Source: Acidovorax sp. FJL06 (lineage in GTDB: Bacteria; Pseudomonadota; Gammaproteobacteria; Burkholderiales; Burkholderiaceae_C). From it: a DNA stretch of 64,000 nucleotides. The stretch is from the NCBI RefSeq assembly GCF_003852545.1, contig NZ_QAJR01000029.1, positions 153,103 through 217,102 of the forward strand, given 5' to 3'. Each line of letters starts with the position of its first letter. Within the stretch, counting starts at the first letter, position 1. Under the pieces are notes generated by a model. That model was not told the DNA's origin. It saw only the letters and a list, made by a program, of their open reading frames with translations, and did no database searches. The translations under genes and the position numbers were made by a program. This document shows positions 42,267 through 50,686 of the stretch, piece after piece.

Positions 42267-43406
42267 ATGACAACTCGACGCACTCTCCTCGGCCTGGGTG
42301 GCCTGGGACTTTTCAATGGACTTTTGAGCGGCTGTGGCGGCGGCGATGACCCTTCGGACCCTTCCGTGCCCCTGCCCACGCCTGCCCCGCCGCCTGCGCC
42401 CGGCACTTCCTGGCAGATGCCGGACGAAGGCAGCGCCCAGCGCGCCATCTGGATGGCGTTTGCGGCCCGCGAGTTCATCTGGTCGGGCGAGCTGCGCACG
42501 CCGGTGCACCAGGCGCTGGCGCGCATTGCCAATGCCATCAGCGTCTACACCCCGGTCAAGATGCTGGTGAACCCGGCCGACGCGGCCACGGCCCGGCAGC
42601 TGTGCGGCTCCAATGTGCAGCTGATCGAGCACGCCATCGACGACCTCTGGATGCGGGACACGGGCTGCGTCTTTGTGCGCAACGCCCGGGGCGAGCGGGC
42701 CGCCGTGGGCTTCAACTTCAACGGCTGGGGCAACAAGCAGCCCCATGCCCGCGACGCCACGGTGGCCGCCCGCATGGCCGAACTGGCGGGCGTGCCCCTG
42801 CTGCGCAGCCGCCTGGTGCTGGAAGGCGGCGGCATCGAGGTCGATGGGCAGGGCACCGCCCTCATCACCGAGAGCTGCGTGCTCAACGAGAATCGCAACC
42901 CCGGCGTGAGCAAGGCAGCGGCCGAGGACGAACTCAAGCGCCTGCTTGGTCTGCAGAAGATCGTCTGGCTGCCGGGCATTGTCGGCCGCGACATCACCGA
43001 CGGCCACACCGATTTCTATGCGCGCTTTCTCAAGCCGGGCGTGGTGGCTGCGGCGCTGGACAACGACAGCCGTTCCTTTGACCATGCAGTGACCCGGCGC
43101 CACCTGGAGCTGCTGCGCCAGGCCACCGACGCGCGCGGGCGGGCCCTGCGGATCGTGGCCCTGGAAACACCGAACCAGGTGCGCCCGGCGTATGCTGGCA
43201 AGGAGTTTGCGGCGGGCTACGTGAATTTCCTGCTCACGGACAAGGCGCTGTTCCTGCCCCAGTTTGGCGATGCCGTGGCCGACCAGGCCGCCCGCGCCGC
43301 GCTGGCGGCCGAGCTGCCCCAGCACCAGATCGTGCAGCTCAACATCGACGCCATCGCGGCGGGCGGGGGCGGCATCCACTGCACCACCCAGCAAGAGCCC
43401 GCCTGA
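42267..43406 (+). CDS. Agmatine deiminase-family protein, predicted Tat-exported lipoprotein
   Basis: A guanidino-modifying enzyme of the PAD/AguA fold, 379 residues. The N-terminus TTRRTLLGLGGLGLF is a twin-arginine signal, followed by a lipobox LLSGC (C23) and a Gly/Pro-rich linker, so the enzyme is predicted to be anchored outside the cytoplasmic membrane. Catalytic residues are intact: Asp131 (WMRDTG), Glu187 (LEGGGIEVDG), His247 and Asp249 (DGHTDFYARF) and the nucleophile Cys372 (GGGGIHCTTQQ). The usual Pro after WMRDTG is Cys here. Substrates could be agmatine, free or peptidyl arginine. The paralogue follows 53 bases downstream. Confidence 0.9.
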   Translation: MTTRRTLLGLGGLGLFNGLLSGCGGGDDPSDPSVPLPTPAPPPAPGTSWQMPDEGSAQRAIWMAFAAREFIWSGELRTPVHQALARIANAISVYTPVKMLVNPADAATARQLCGSNVQLIEHAIDDLWMRDTGCVFVRNARGERAAVGFNFNGWGNKQPHARDATVAARMAELAGVPLLRSRLVLEGGGIEVDGQGTALITESCVLNENRNPGVSKAAAEDELKRLLGLQKIVWLPGIVGRDITDGHTDFYARFLKPGVVAAALDNDSRSFDHAVTRRHLELLRQATDARGRALRIVALETPNQVRPAYAGKEFAAGYVNFLLTDKALFLPQFGDAVADQAARAALAAELPQHQIVQLNIDAIAAGGGGIHCTTQQEPA

Positions 43407-43459
43407 TCCGTGCGGATTTCCCCGGACCTGCCCGGATCTTCATGAGGAGCGTGACCCCT

Positions 43460-44575
43460 ATGCTTTTTTCCCCCACCCGCCGCCACCTGCTGGGCGGCCT
43501 GAGCCTGGGCCTGGCGCCCTGGGGCTGGGCCGCGTCTGCGTCCGTGGCGGATGCAACCCCCGCCGGGGCGCAGGACACCTGGCGCATGCCCGACGAGGGC
43601 GACCCGCACCAGGCCACCTGGATGTCCTTCGGCGCCAGCGAAAAGGTCTGGGGCCGGCGCCTGCTGGCACCGGTGCGCGAGCAACTGGCCGGCATCGCGC
43701 GCAGCATTGCCGCGTTCGAGCCCGTGCACATGCTGGTGCGCGAGGACGAATACGACCTGGCCAGCCGCCTGTGTGGCAGCCGCGTGCAGCTGGAGGTGCA
43801 GCCGGTGGACGACCTCTGGATGCGCGACACCGGCCCGGTGTTTGTGCGCAACGCGGCGGGCCAGTGGGGCGGCATCGACTTCAACTTCAACGGCTGGGGC
43901 GGCAAGCAGGCCCATGCGCGCGATGCCGGGGTGGCCGCGTATGTGACCGAGGCCGCAGAGGCGCGGCGGCTGCGCACCCGGCTGGTGCTGGAGGGCGGCG
44001 GCATCGAGGTGGACGGGCAGGGCACGGCCATCATCGCCGAGAGCTGCGTGCTCAACGCCAACCGCAACCCCGGCCTCAGCAAGGCCGCCTGCGAGGCCGA
44101 GCTGTCGCGGCTGCTGGGCCTGCGCAAGATCATCTGGCTGCCGGGCATCGCGGGCCGCGACATCACCGACGGGCACACCGACTTCTACGCGCGCTTCGCC
44201 GCGCCCGGCGTGGTGGTGGCGGGGCTGGACGAAGACCCGGACTCGTACGACAGCGCCGTGACGCGCCGCCACCTGGAGATCCTGCGCAAGGCCACCGACG
44301 CGCGCGGCCAGGCGCTGCGCGTGGAGGTGCTCAAGGCGCCCAGCCGGGTGCGCAGGCGCTTCGAGTCGGACGAATTTGCGGCGGGCTACGTCAATTTCTA
44401 CGTGTGCAATGGTGCCGTCATCGCGCCGCAGTTTGGCGATGCGCGCGCCGACGGCAATGCCCGCGCGCTGCTGCGCGAGCTGTTCCCGCAGCGCGAGGTG
44501 GTGCAGCTCGACATCGACGCCATAGCCGCAGGCGGCGGGGGCATCCACTGCACCACGCAGCAGGAGCCGCGCTGA
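43460..44575 (+). CDS. Agmatine deiminase-family protein, predicted Tat-exported, second copy
   Basis: A paralogue of the preceding gene, 371 residues. A twin-arginine signal (SPTRRHLLGGLSLGLA) is followed by an Ala-rich cleavage region without a lipobox, so this form is predicted to be soluble in the periplasm. WMRDTGP, EGGGIEVDG, DGHTDFYARF and GGGGIHCTTQQEPR (Cys364) are all present. The ATG at 43460 is chosen because AGGAG lies nine bases upstream; the ATG at 43442 has no such site. The strong similarity along the whole length shows tandem duplication followed by a change in anchoring. Confidence 0.9.
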   Translation: MLFSPTRRHLLGGLSLGLAPWGWAASASVADATPAGAQDTWRMPDEGDPHQATWMSFGASEKVWGRRLLAPVREQLAGIARSIAAFEPVHMLVREDEYDLASRLCGSRVQLEVQPVDDLWMRDTGPVFVRNAAGQWGGIDFNFNGWGGKQAHARDAGVAAYVTEAAEARRLRTRLVLEGGGIEVDGQGTAIIAESCVLNANRNPGLSKAACEAELSRLLGLRKIIWLPGIAGRDITDGHTDFYARFAAPGVVVAGLDEDPDSYDSAVTRRHLEILRKATDARGQALRVEVLKAPSRVRRRFESDEFAAGYVNFYVCNGAVIAPQFGDARADGNARALLRELFPQREVVQLDIDAIAAGGGGIHCTTQQEPR

Positions 44576-44633
44576 GGCTCACGTTGGGGGCTCCCAAGGG
44601 CCGGGCCTCGGTACGTGCCGGGGCATCACAGTG

Positions 44634-44681
44634 AATATGCTATCAATTGGATAGCTGTTTGCGCTTATCCAGCGGGCGCTA
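44634..44681. repeat. Short dispersed repeat, AGCTAT family (copy 7)
   Basis: ATATGCTATCAATTGGATAG, CTGTTTGCGCTTATCCAGCG and GGCGCTA. It lies between the convergent deiminase and phosphatase genes and is AT-rich compared with its surroundings. A partial copy (GGTGCTATCAATT) is at 45431-45443. Confidence 0.55.
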
Positions 44682-44707
44682 GGTGCCAAGAAGGCTTGAT
44701 GTTTCGC

Positions 44708-45379
44708 TCACGCATGCGTTATCCACCCTGCATGCTCCGCATCGTTCAGGTGCGGCAAGGTGTTGAAGGTCTGCAGCATCAGCCGCTTGGGCGAGACCGA
44801 GAACTCGGTCACCGCGCTGTTGCGGATGCGCATGTTCAGCGCAATCGTCACCTCGGGCGCGGTGCCCAGCACCTCGCCCACGGCGGCGGAGATGGGGCCG
44901 CCGCTGCTCACCAGCAGCACATTCTGGCCCGCATGGTGGTGGCGCACATGGTCGAGCGCGGCGCGCACGCCGGCCGCAAATTCGTTCCAGCTGGGCATGC
45001 CCTGGGGGCTGATGACCCCGGCCATCCACTGCGCCAGCGCGTCGCACAGGATGCGGAAATGCTGGCGGTACAGCTCGGGCGTGTCGGCCTTGCCCAGCGG
45101 TTGGGGGTGGATGGCGGCGATGAGCGCGTGGCTGTCGTACTCGTTGAGGCCGGGCAGGCGCAGTGCCTCGGGGGCGGCGCCCAGGCCTTCCACAATGCCG
45201 TCCAGCGTCTGCACATGGCGCTGCAGCGTGCCGGTGATCACGGCGTCAAAGCACTGGCCGCGCTCGCGCCAGAACTGGCCCAGCCGCACCGCCTGCTGGT
45301 GGCCGGTGGGGCTGAGCTGGTCGTAGTTTTCTGCGCCAAACGAGGCCTGGCCATGGCGCACGAGGTAGAGGGTTCCCAT
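44708..45379 (-). CDS. Histidine phosphatase-family protein (phosphoglycerate mutase-like)
   Basis: A protein of 223 residues. The phosphohistidine site is YLVRHGQASFG (His near residue 9), the second His is in VSSGGPISAA, where the usual H-G is replaced by S-S-G-G, and Arg is in GTLQRHVQT. The loss of the second His would be unusual; the alignment is by eye. The ATG at 45379 starts directly before the motif. The substrate is unknown (phosphoesters of small metabolites or proteins). It is convergent with the second deiminase gene. Confidence 0.85.
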   Translation of the reverse strand: MGTLYLVRHGQASFGAENYDQLSPTGHQQAVRLGQFWRERGQCFDAVITGTLQRHVQTLDGIVEGLGAAPEALRLPGLNEYDSHALIAAIHPQPLGKADTPELYRQHFRILCDALAQWMAGVISPQGMPSWNEFAAGVRAALDHVRHHHAGQNVLLVSSGGPISAAVGEVLGTAPEVTIALNMRIRNSAVTEFSVSPKRLMLQTFNTLPHLNDAEHAGWITHA

Positions 45380-45481
45380 GCGGCGGATTGTGATGACCCC
45401 CGCGCGTGGCGCTTGTCGCACTTGCGACCGGTGCTATCAATTCGGGAGTTTTGATGCTGCACTGCAGCAGTGGAATGCCCG

Positions 45482-47224
45482 CTAACGCAGCAGCATCAGC
45501 CACACCGACAGCCCGCACAGGGCGCCCAGGCCGATCACGATGGCGCGCCCTTGCCAGCCGCCGCGTTTCCAGTAGTGGCCCAGCCAGCCCTGGTCCCAGG
45601 CGCTGTCATGCATGTGCATCTGGGGCAGGCGGCGGATGATGTCGCGGCGCAGCGCTTCTTCGTCGAACAGGGCCTCGCCGTTCAGGCGCAGCGGCACGGC
45701 GCCCAGGCCGATCAGCAGCTGCTGGCGCGTGCAGGTGACCTGGTGGGCCGGGGCCTGGTAGTGTTTCTTGCCCACCCGGGCCTGCACCTGTTCGCCGTCG
45801 GTGCCAATGCGGATGCCCTCCAGTGCCTTCAGCCTGCGCCGTGCGGCCACGGACATGGCCAGCGGCAGCAGGGCCAGCGCGGAAAGAGCGTAGGGCAACC
45901 ATGCGGGGCACGCTTTGCCTGGCGCGCAGTCCTGTTGGTAGAACTGAGGCCATATCCAGTACAGCATGACCCCCACGGCCACCAGCGCTATGGCCTCGGT
46001 GACCAGCAGCATGCGGCGGCGCGTGCGGGTGCTGCCGGGCAGCGCCTTCACCATCGTCACGCGGCCGCGCTCGGCGGTGGGCGACGGGGGTGTGGTTGTG
46101 GTCGGGGCGGGGGCCGGGTCGCCATCCTCCAGAATGGTTTCGGCGGGGTCGTTGCGCCACGCCGTGCCGCGCAGCTGCCGCAATTCGCCCGCCTTCCAGG
46201 CCAGCCACACGCCCACCAGCATCAGCAGGCCCATGCCGGACAGCAGCAGCGTGGGCAAGCGGCCCGCCCACTGGGCCTGGTTGCGCGCCGCCTCCAGCTC
46301 GGCCTGGAAGCCGGCATCGCCAAACGGCCCGAGCACGCGGCCGTACAGGTCCAGCCGGCGCACCAGGAAGTGGGTCATGTCGGTGAGCAGCATGTGCTGC
46401 TGGAACAGGGCGATGGCGTTCGGGTCCTGCTTGGCGGCGAGCGGAATCACGCGGTCGGGCTGGAGCTGCGGGCTCATGAGCAGCAGGTCGGCGTTCTGCA
46501 TGCTGGTGCCGGCCACCAGCACCCACAGCTGCCCGCGCGGGTCCTGCGCCATGGCAAATGGGAACGCGCGCCCGGGCCGCAGGTCGGGGTGGGCGATGGG
46601 GTGCTGCTGCCGCACCGTCTTGCCGTCCGGGCCGGCGCGCAGCTGCAGGATTTCGTGGCGGTTGGTGTTGGCCACCCACATCGCGTCTTTGACCTGCAGG
46701 GTCTGGTTGGGAAAGCGCATGCCCTCGGCCTCGGTGCGCGCGAGGGCGTAGCGGTCCGTGATCGCATCGCGCCGGTACACCAGCACCCGGTGGTGGGAGG
46801 CGTCGGAGACGATGATTTCCGATTCGTCGTCACTCACCCGCACCCAGCGGTAGCCCCGGCGGCTGTCCAGCTCGGCCAGCTCCACGGGCAGGCACAGGCG
46901 TTGCCGCAGGTCGCACCGGTGCACGCGGCTGTCGTCATGCACCCAGGCCACATGCTCCTGCGTGAACTGCAGGCTGGTCGGGCTGTCGGACAGTTTCAGT
47001 GCGGCCAGGGGGATCTGCTGCAGCCGCCGGCCCGCGGCATCGAACTGGTGGAGCGCGCCGTGGCTTTCGAGCCACAGTGTCTCGCCCTGCACGGCGGGCA
47101 GCCGGGGTCCGAAGGGGCCGGGGGCGGACACGCCCCGGTAGACGAACGCGAGAATCAGCAGGCACTGCAACGCGATGACCGCGCGCAGGCCCCAGCGGTA
47201 GCCGGACGGTGCTTGGCTTGCCAT
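45482..47224 (-). CDS. Membrane protein with a propeller-like periplasmic part, function unknown
   Basis: A protein of 580 residues. It has an N-terminal hydrophobic helix (residues about 13-32, LRAVIALQCLLILAFVYRG) and a large extracytoplasmic part (about 40-310) with repeats of the NHL/beta-propeller kind (GETLWLESHGALHQFDAAG, IIVSDASHHRVLVYRRDA, DAMWVANTNRHEILQLRAGP). Membrane helices follow near 318-338 and 405-465, with a final helix at the C-terminus. A GAGGGAG ribosome site supports the ATG at 47224. I recognise no named family. It is the last gene of the leftward group beginning at 55511, 77 bases after the dehydratase, but may be separate. Confidence 0.75.
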   Translation of the reverse strand: MASQAPSGYRWGLRAVIALQCLLILAFVYRGVSAPGPFGPRLPAVQGETLWLESHGALHQFDAAGRRLQQIPLAALKLSDSPTSLQFTQEHVAWVHDDSRVHRCDLRQRLCLPVELAELDSRRGYRWVRVSDDESEIIVSDASHHRVLVYRRDAITDRYALARTEAEGMRFPNQTLQVKDAMWVANTNRHEILQLRAGPDGKTVRQQHPIAHPDLRPGRAFPFAMAQDPRGQLWVLVAGTSMQNADLLLMSPQLQPDRVIPLAAKQDPNAIALFQQHMLLTDMTHFLVRRLDLYGRVLGPFGDAGFQAELEAARNQAQWAGRLPTLLLSGMGLLMLVGVWLAWKAGELRQLRGTAWRNDPAETILEDGDPAPAPTTTTPPSPTAERGRVTMVKALPGSTRTRRRMLLVTEAIALVAVGVMLYWIWPQFYQQDCAPGKACPAWLPYALSALALLPLAMSVAARRRLKALEGIRIGTDGEQVQARVGKKHYQAPAHQVTCTRQQLLIGLGAVPLRLNGEALFDEEALRRDIIRRLPQMHMHDSAWDQGWLGHYWKRGGWQGRAIVIGLGALCGLSVWLMLLR

Positions 47225-47301
47225 GGACACTCCCTCAACGGATTTGTTATGTCACGGCCGCCGTGGCGGCGGCCGTGCGAGGGGCATTGTCCAGCAGACT
47301 G

Positions 47302-48288
47302 TCAGTGCTTGGCGAGGGTGTTTGCAAACATGGGCGCATCGACGTTGCCGCCCGTCAACGCCAGGCCCACGTTCTGGCCCTTCAGGGCATCGCGCTCCTG
47401 CAGGGCGGCCGCCAGAGCGGCGGCGCCCGCGCCCTCGGCCACGTTGTGCGTGTCGGTGAACAGCGCGCGCATGGCGGCGGCCACTTCGGCGTCGCTCACC
47501 TGCACGATGTGGTCGATGTGTGGCGCCATCACGGCCAGGGCCTCGGGGTCGGCCACGCGGCAGGCCATGCCGTCGGCGAGCTGGGTGGTCACCGGTGCCT
47601 CCACGACGCGTCCTGCTGCCAGCGAATCGGCATAGGTGGTGGCGTGGCGGCTGACCACACCGACCACGCGCACGGGGTGCTGCAGCGCCCGCTTGGCGGC
47701 GATGGCCGAGCACGCGCCCGAGCCCTGGCCGATGGGCACGTACACCACGTCCAGCTGCGGCACGGCGCGCAAAAATTCCCACCAGTAGGTGCTCACGCCC
47801 CGCAGCAGGTCGGGGTGAAAGCTGGGCACCATGTGGGCGCCGCGCTGGGCCGCCAGTTGAATAGCGTGCTCGCGGGCTTCCTGGAAGTCGTCGCCATGCT
47901 CGATGAGCGTGACGCCCAGGGCGCGCATGGCGGCGTTCTTTTCGACCGAGTTGCCACGCGGCACGACGATGGTGCAGGCCACGCCGTGGCGGCGCGCGGC
48001 CCAGCCCATGCTCTGGCCGTGGTTGCCGCGTGTGGCGCTGATCACCTCGGCGGGCAGCGCGCCGCGCTGGGCCAGTTGGTCAAAGTAGGTCAGGCCGCCC
48101 CGGATCTTGAACGCGCCCACGGGCGTGTGGTTCTCGTGCTTGAGCCAGCAGTCGGTGCCCAGGCGTTCGCTGAGCAGCGCCCAGCGGTACTGGGGCGTGG
48201 CGGCAAAGTCGCGGTACACCACCTGGGCGGCGGCTTCGATGTCGCCCAGGGTGGGCAGCAGGGTGGCGGGGTCGAGGCGGGTGTTCAT
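47302..48288 (-). CDS. Threonine/serine dehydratase-like PLP enzyme
   Basis: A fold-type II PLP enzyme of 328 residues without a C-terminal regulatory (ACT-like) domain. The PLP lysine is K61 in HENHTPVGAFKIRGG. The phosphate cup is GQGSGACSAIAAK and the end TGGNVDAPMF is typical. It would deaminate a hydroxyamino acid (threonine, serine or hydroxyaspartate) to a keto acid. Its start overlaps the LysE exporter stop by four bases (ATGA), proving tight coupling in the operon. Confidence 0.9.
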   Translation of the reverse strand: MNTRLDPATLLPTLGDIEAAAQVVYRDFAATPQYRWALLSERLGTDCWLKHENHTPVGAFKIRGGLTYFDQLAQRGALPAEVISATRGNHGQSMGWAARRHGVACTIVVPRGNSVEKNAAMRALGVTLIEHGDDFQEAREHAIQLAAQRGAHMVPSFHPDLLRGVSTYWWEFLRAVPQLDVVYVPIGQGSGACSAIAAKRALQHPVRVVGVVSRHATTYADSLAAGRVVEAPVTTQLADGMACRVADPEALAVMAPHIDHIVQVSDAEVAAAMRALFTDTHNVAEGAGAAALAAALQERDALKGQNVGLALTGGNVDAPMFANTLAKH

Positions 48289-48926
48289 GCGGCGGCTTTC
48301 TTTTCAGTCAACAGTTTGAGGGCGAGCAGACCGAGCACGGTGCCCATGAAGTAGCGCTGGGCGCGCATCCATGCGGCATTGCGGTTGAGGAACAGCGCCA
48401 CGCGGGCGGCGAACAGGATGAGCAGCGCATTCACGGCCGCGCTGGTGGCGATCTGCACGCCGCCCAGCGTCAGGCTTTGCAGCAGCAGCTGGCCGCGCTC
48501 GGGGTGCAGGAACTGCGGGAAGAACGACAGGTAGAACATGGCCACCTTGGGGTTGAGCAGGTTGGTCATGAAGCCCATGAGGAACAGCGTGCGCGGGCGG
48601 TCGTGCGGCAGGTTGCGTGCCTCGAACGGCGCCGCGCCACCAGGCCTGACGGCCTGCCAGGCCATCCACAGCAGGTAGGCGGCGCCGGCGTAGCGGATGG
48701 CATCGAACGCCAGCGGCACGGCGGCGAGCAAGGCGGTGAGGCCCAGCGCCGCCGCCAGCAGGTGCACGCCAAAGCCCAGCACCACGCCGGCCAGCGAAAT
48801 GAGCCCGGCACGCGGCCCCTGGGTGAGGCTGCGCGAGACGCAATACACCATGTTGGGGCCCGGCGTGAGCACCAGCACCAGGGCGGCGAGTGCGAAGAGC
48901 AGCAGTTCCTGCAACGAAAACAGCAT
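48285..48926 (-). CDS. LysE/RhtB-family amino acid exporter
   Basis: A 213-residue inner membrane protein with about six helices. Family features: VLTPGPNMVYCVSRSLTQGP near residues 20-39 and NLLNPKVAMFYLSFFPQF near 122-139. These transporters export lysine, threonine, homoserine, leucine or related compounds. It is coupled at its 3' end to the dehydratase gene (four-base overlap) and starts six bases after the VOC protein. It is the second LysE-type exporter of this operon (the first is at 54897). Confidence 0.92.
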   Translation of the reverse strand: MLFSLQELLLFALAALVLVLTPGPNMVYCVSRSLTQGPRAGLISLAGVVLGFGVHLLAAALGLTALLAAVPLAFDAIRYAGAAYLLWMAWQAVRPGGAAPFEARNLPHDRPRTLFLMGFMTNLLNPKVAMFYLSFFPQFLHPERGQLLLQSLTLGGVQIATSAAVNALLILFAARVALFLNRNAAWMRAQRYFMGTVLGLLALKLLTEKKAAA

Positions 48927-48932
48927 GGCGGT

Positions 48933-49646
48933 TTACTCCTGAGAGGTGACTGAGGTGAGGGTGACGGGGCCCCGTGGCGTGCGGAGCTGGGCGGAGAGGC
49001 GCGGTGCGGTGCCCGGCGTGGCGAGGACGGAAGCGGCCACGCCCACGGCGGTGCACGCGGCCTGCAATGTGGCGGCTTGCGGGTGCTGCAGTGCAAGCTG
49101 CTCCAGTTGCACGCCGCTGGCAGGCAGGCTGTCGCAGGGGTGCGCCGGGCCCCACTGGATAAGGGTGGGCAGGCAGCCGTCCATCAGGCGCAGGCCGTCG
49201 TCCCGCACGGTGATCTGCCATTGCAGCACGCCATGGGGCGTGGGGCGGCTGGCGGTGACGACGGCGCCGCGATCAATGTCCAGCGCTGACAACGCGGTGC
49301 ACGCGGCAGCCACGTCGGGCACGCTGGCCACCCAGTGAATGAGCTGGGGGCCGTGTTGCGCCACATGGCCCTGCAAATTGGCGTCATCCATGTCAAACCA
49401 GCGCCTTGCGCTAGTGGATATTGCCTTGGATGCTCCTGGGTTGATAGCAATGATCTCCAGGTAAGCGCGAGGATGCGCCGGGCTGGAGACGTTGAAGATG
49501 CGGTTGTGCGTGCCCATCAGCGGGTGCTCGCCACCCGCCGTGGGCGTGACCCCCAGCGTGCGCTCACACCAGGCCACGCCGCTGGCCAGGTCGGCCGCGA
49601 GCACGACGAGGTGGTCCACGCAGGGGGCGTTGGCGATGCGCGTCAC
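48933..49646 (-). CDS. VOC-family (glyoxalase-like) protein
   Basis: A protein of 237 residues. The N-terminal part VDHLVVLAADLASGVAWCER and TPTAGGEHPLMGTHNRIFNV match the Glyoxalase_3-like vicinal oxygen chelate fold; YLEIIAINPG follows. The start is a GTG at 49646, which overlaps the upstream PhzF stop codon as GTGA, showing coupling. A dispersed-repeat-like stretch (49401-49452) lies within the coding sequence. The function is unknown; small-molecule isomerase or lyase activity is possible. Confidence 0.82.
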   Translation of the reverse strand: MTRIANAPCVDHLVVLAADLASGVAWCERTLGVTPTAGGEHPLMGTHNRIFNVSSPAHPRAYLEIIAINPGASKAISTSARRWFDMDDANLQGHVAQHGPQLIHWVASVPDVAAACTALSALDIDRGAVVTASRPTPHGVLQWQITVRDDGLRLMDGCLPTLIQWGPAHPCDSLPASGVQLEQLALQHPQAATLQAACTAVGVAASVLATPGTAPRLSAQLRTPRGPVTLTSVTSQE

Positions 49647-50518
49647 AGCAGCACCTCGCCGGCCATGCAGGTCACGCTGCTGCCGCCGACCCAGATCGTG
49701 CCGCCGTCCTGCTCCACAAACACGCGCCCGGCGCGGCCCAGGCAGGTGCCCTGGCTGGCCACGTACTGCGCGGGGGCGAGGCCTGCGCCGATGAGCCATT
49801 GCGCCAGCGCGGCGTTCAGGCTGCCGGTCACGGGGTCTTCGGCCAGGCCGTTGTTGCCGGGGAAGAAGGCGCGCACTTCAAAGGCGATGCCGTCGGCATC
49901 GGTGCTGCCGATCACGCCGACCTTGCCGCGCGGTCCGACCACGCCCACATCGAGTTGGCCGAGGAGGCTGGCGTCGGGCTTCAGGGCCAGCACCTGTGCG
50001 CTGCTCGCCAGCATCACGCCGCGCCAGTTGGGGCCGTTGTCGCACCAGGCGTGGTGCAGGATGTCGGAGCGCGCCACGCCCAGGCCGCGTGCGATCAGCG
50101 CTACATCGTCTTCGGCCAGTGGGCCGTTTTTTATCAGGGGCGGCGCGGCGAAGGCCAGGCGATCGCCGTCCTGGCGCAGCGTGACCAGGCCCACGCCGCA
50201 TTCCTGCACCACCTGGCCCGCCACCTGCGGTTGGCCGCCGGCCTTCAGCCACGCATGGCAGCTGCCCAGCGTGGGGTGGCCCGCGAAGGGCAGCTCGCGC
50301 CCGGGGCAGAAGATGCGCACGCGGTAGTCGGCCCCGGCGGCGCGGCCTTCGGCGGTGGGCGGGAGCAGGAAGGTGGCCTCGGACAGGTTGGTCCAGTTGG
50401 TGTACGCCTGCATGGCCTCGGTGGACAGGCCGGAGCCGTCCAGCACCACGGCGAGCGGGTTGCCGCGGTAGGGGGTGGCGGTGAAAACATCGACTTGCTG
50501 GAAGGGGCGTTGGTGCAT
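49643..50518 (-). CDS. PhzF-family isomerase, copy 2
   Basis: A diaminopimelate-epimerase-fold protein of 291 residues. The N-terminal half has VDVFTATPYRGNPLAVVLD, the catalytic Glu in NLSEATFLLPP (near residue 47), RIFCPGRELPFAGHPTLGS, and the second half has EDPVTGSLNAALAQWL. PhzF in phenazine synthesis isomerises a dihydro-hydroxyanthranilate; most relatives are of unknown function. The ATG at 50518 is used (MHQRPFQQVDVF). It is a paralogue of the next gene upstream (50687-51550), and its stop overlaps the VOC start. Confidence 0.9.
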   Translation of the reverse strand: MHQRPFQQVDVFTATPYRGNPLAVVLDGSGLSTEAMQAYTNWTNLSEATFLLPPTAEGRAAGADYRVRIFCPGRELPFAGHPTLGSCHAWLKAGGQPQVAGQVVQECGVGLVTLRQDGDRLAFAAPPLIKNGPLAEDDVALIARGLGVARSDILHHAWCDNGPNWRGVMLASSAQVLALKPDASLLGQLDVGVVGPRGKVGVIGSTDADGIAFEVRAFFPGNNGLAEDPVTGSLNAALAQWLIGAGLAPAQYVASQGTCLGRAGRVFVEQDGGTIWVGGSSVTCMAGEVLL

Positions 50519-50686
50519 GGTGGTCACAGTCCTGGGGGTCAAACAATGTGGTGAAGGCGGCGGCCGGGCACGCCGGGGGCTCACCGGGGTGTGGCCCGGT
50601 GTGCCAAGGGGTTGTTGTGGCCCGGCGCTCTGGCGAGGCCGAGGAGAAAAATCAGCCGCTGGGGCGTGGTGCGGGGCGGCGCGGGC

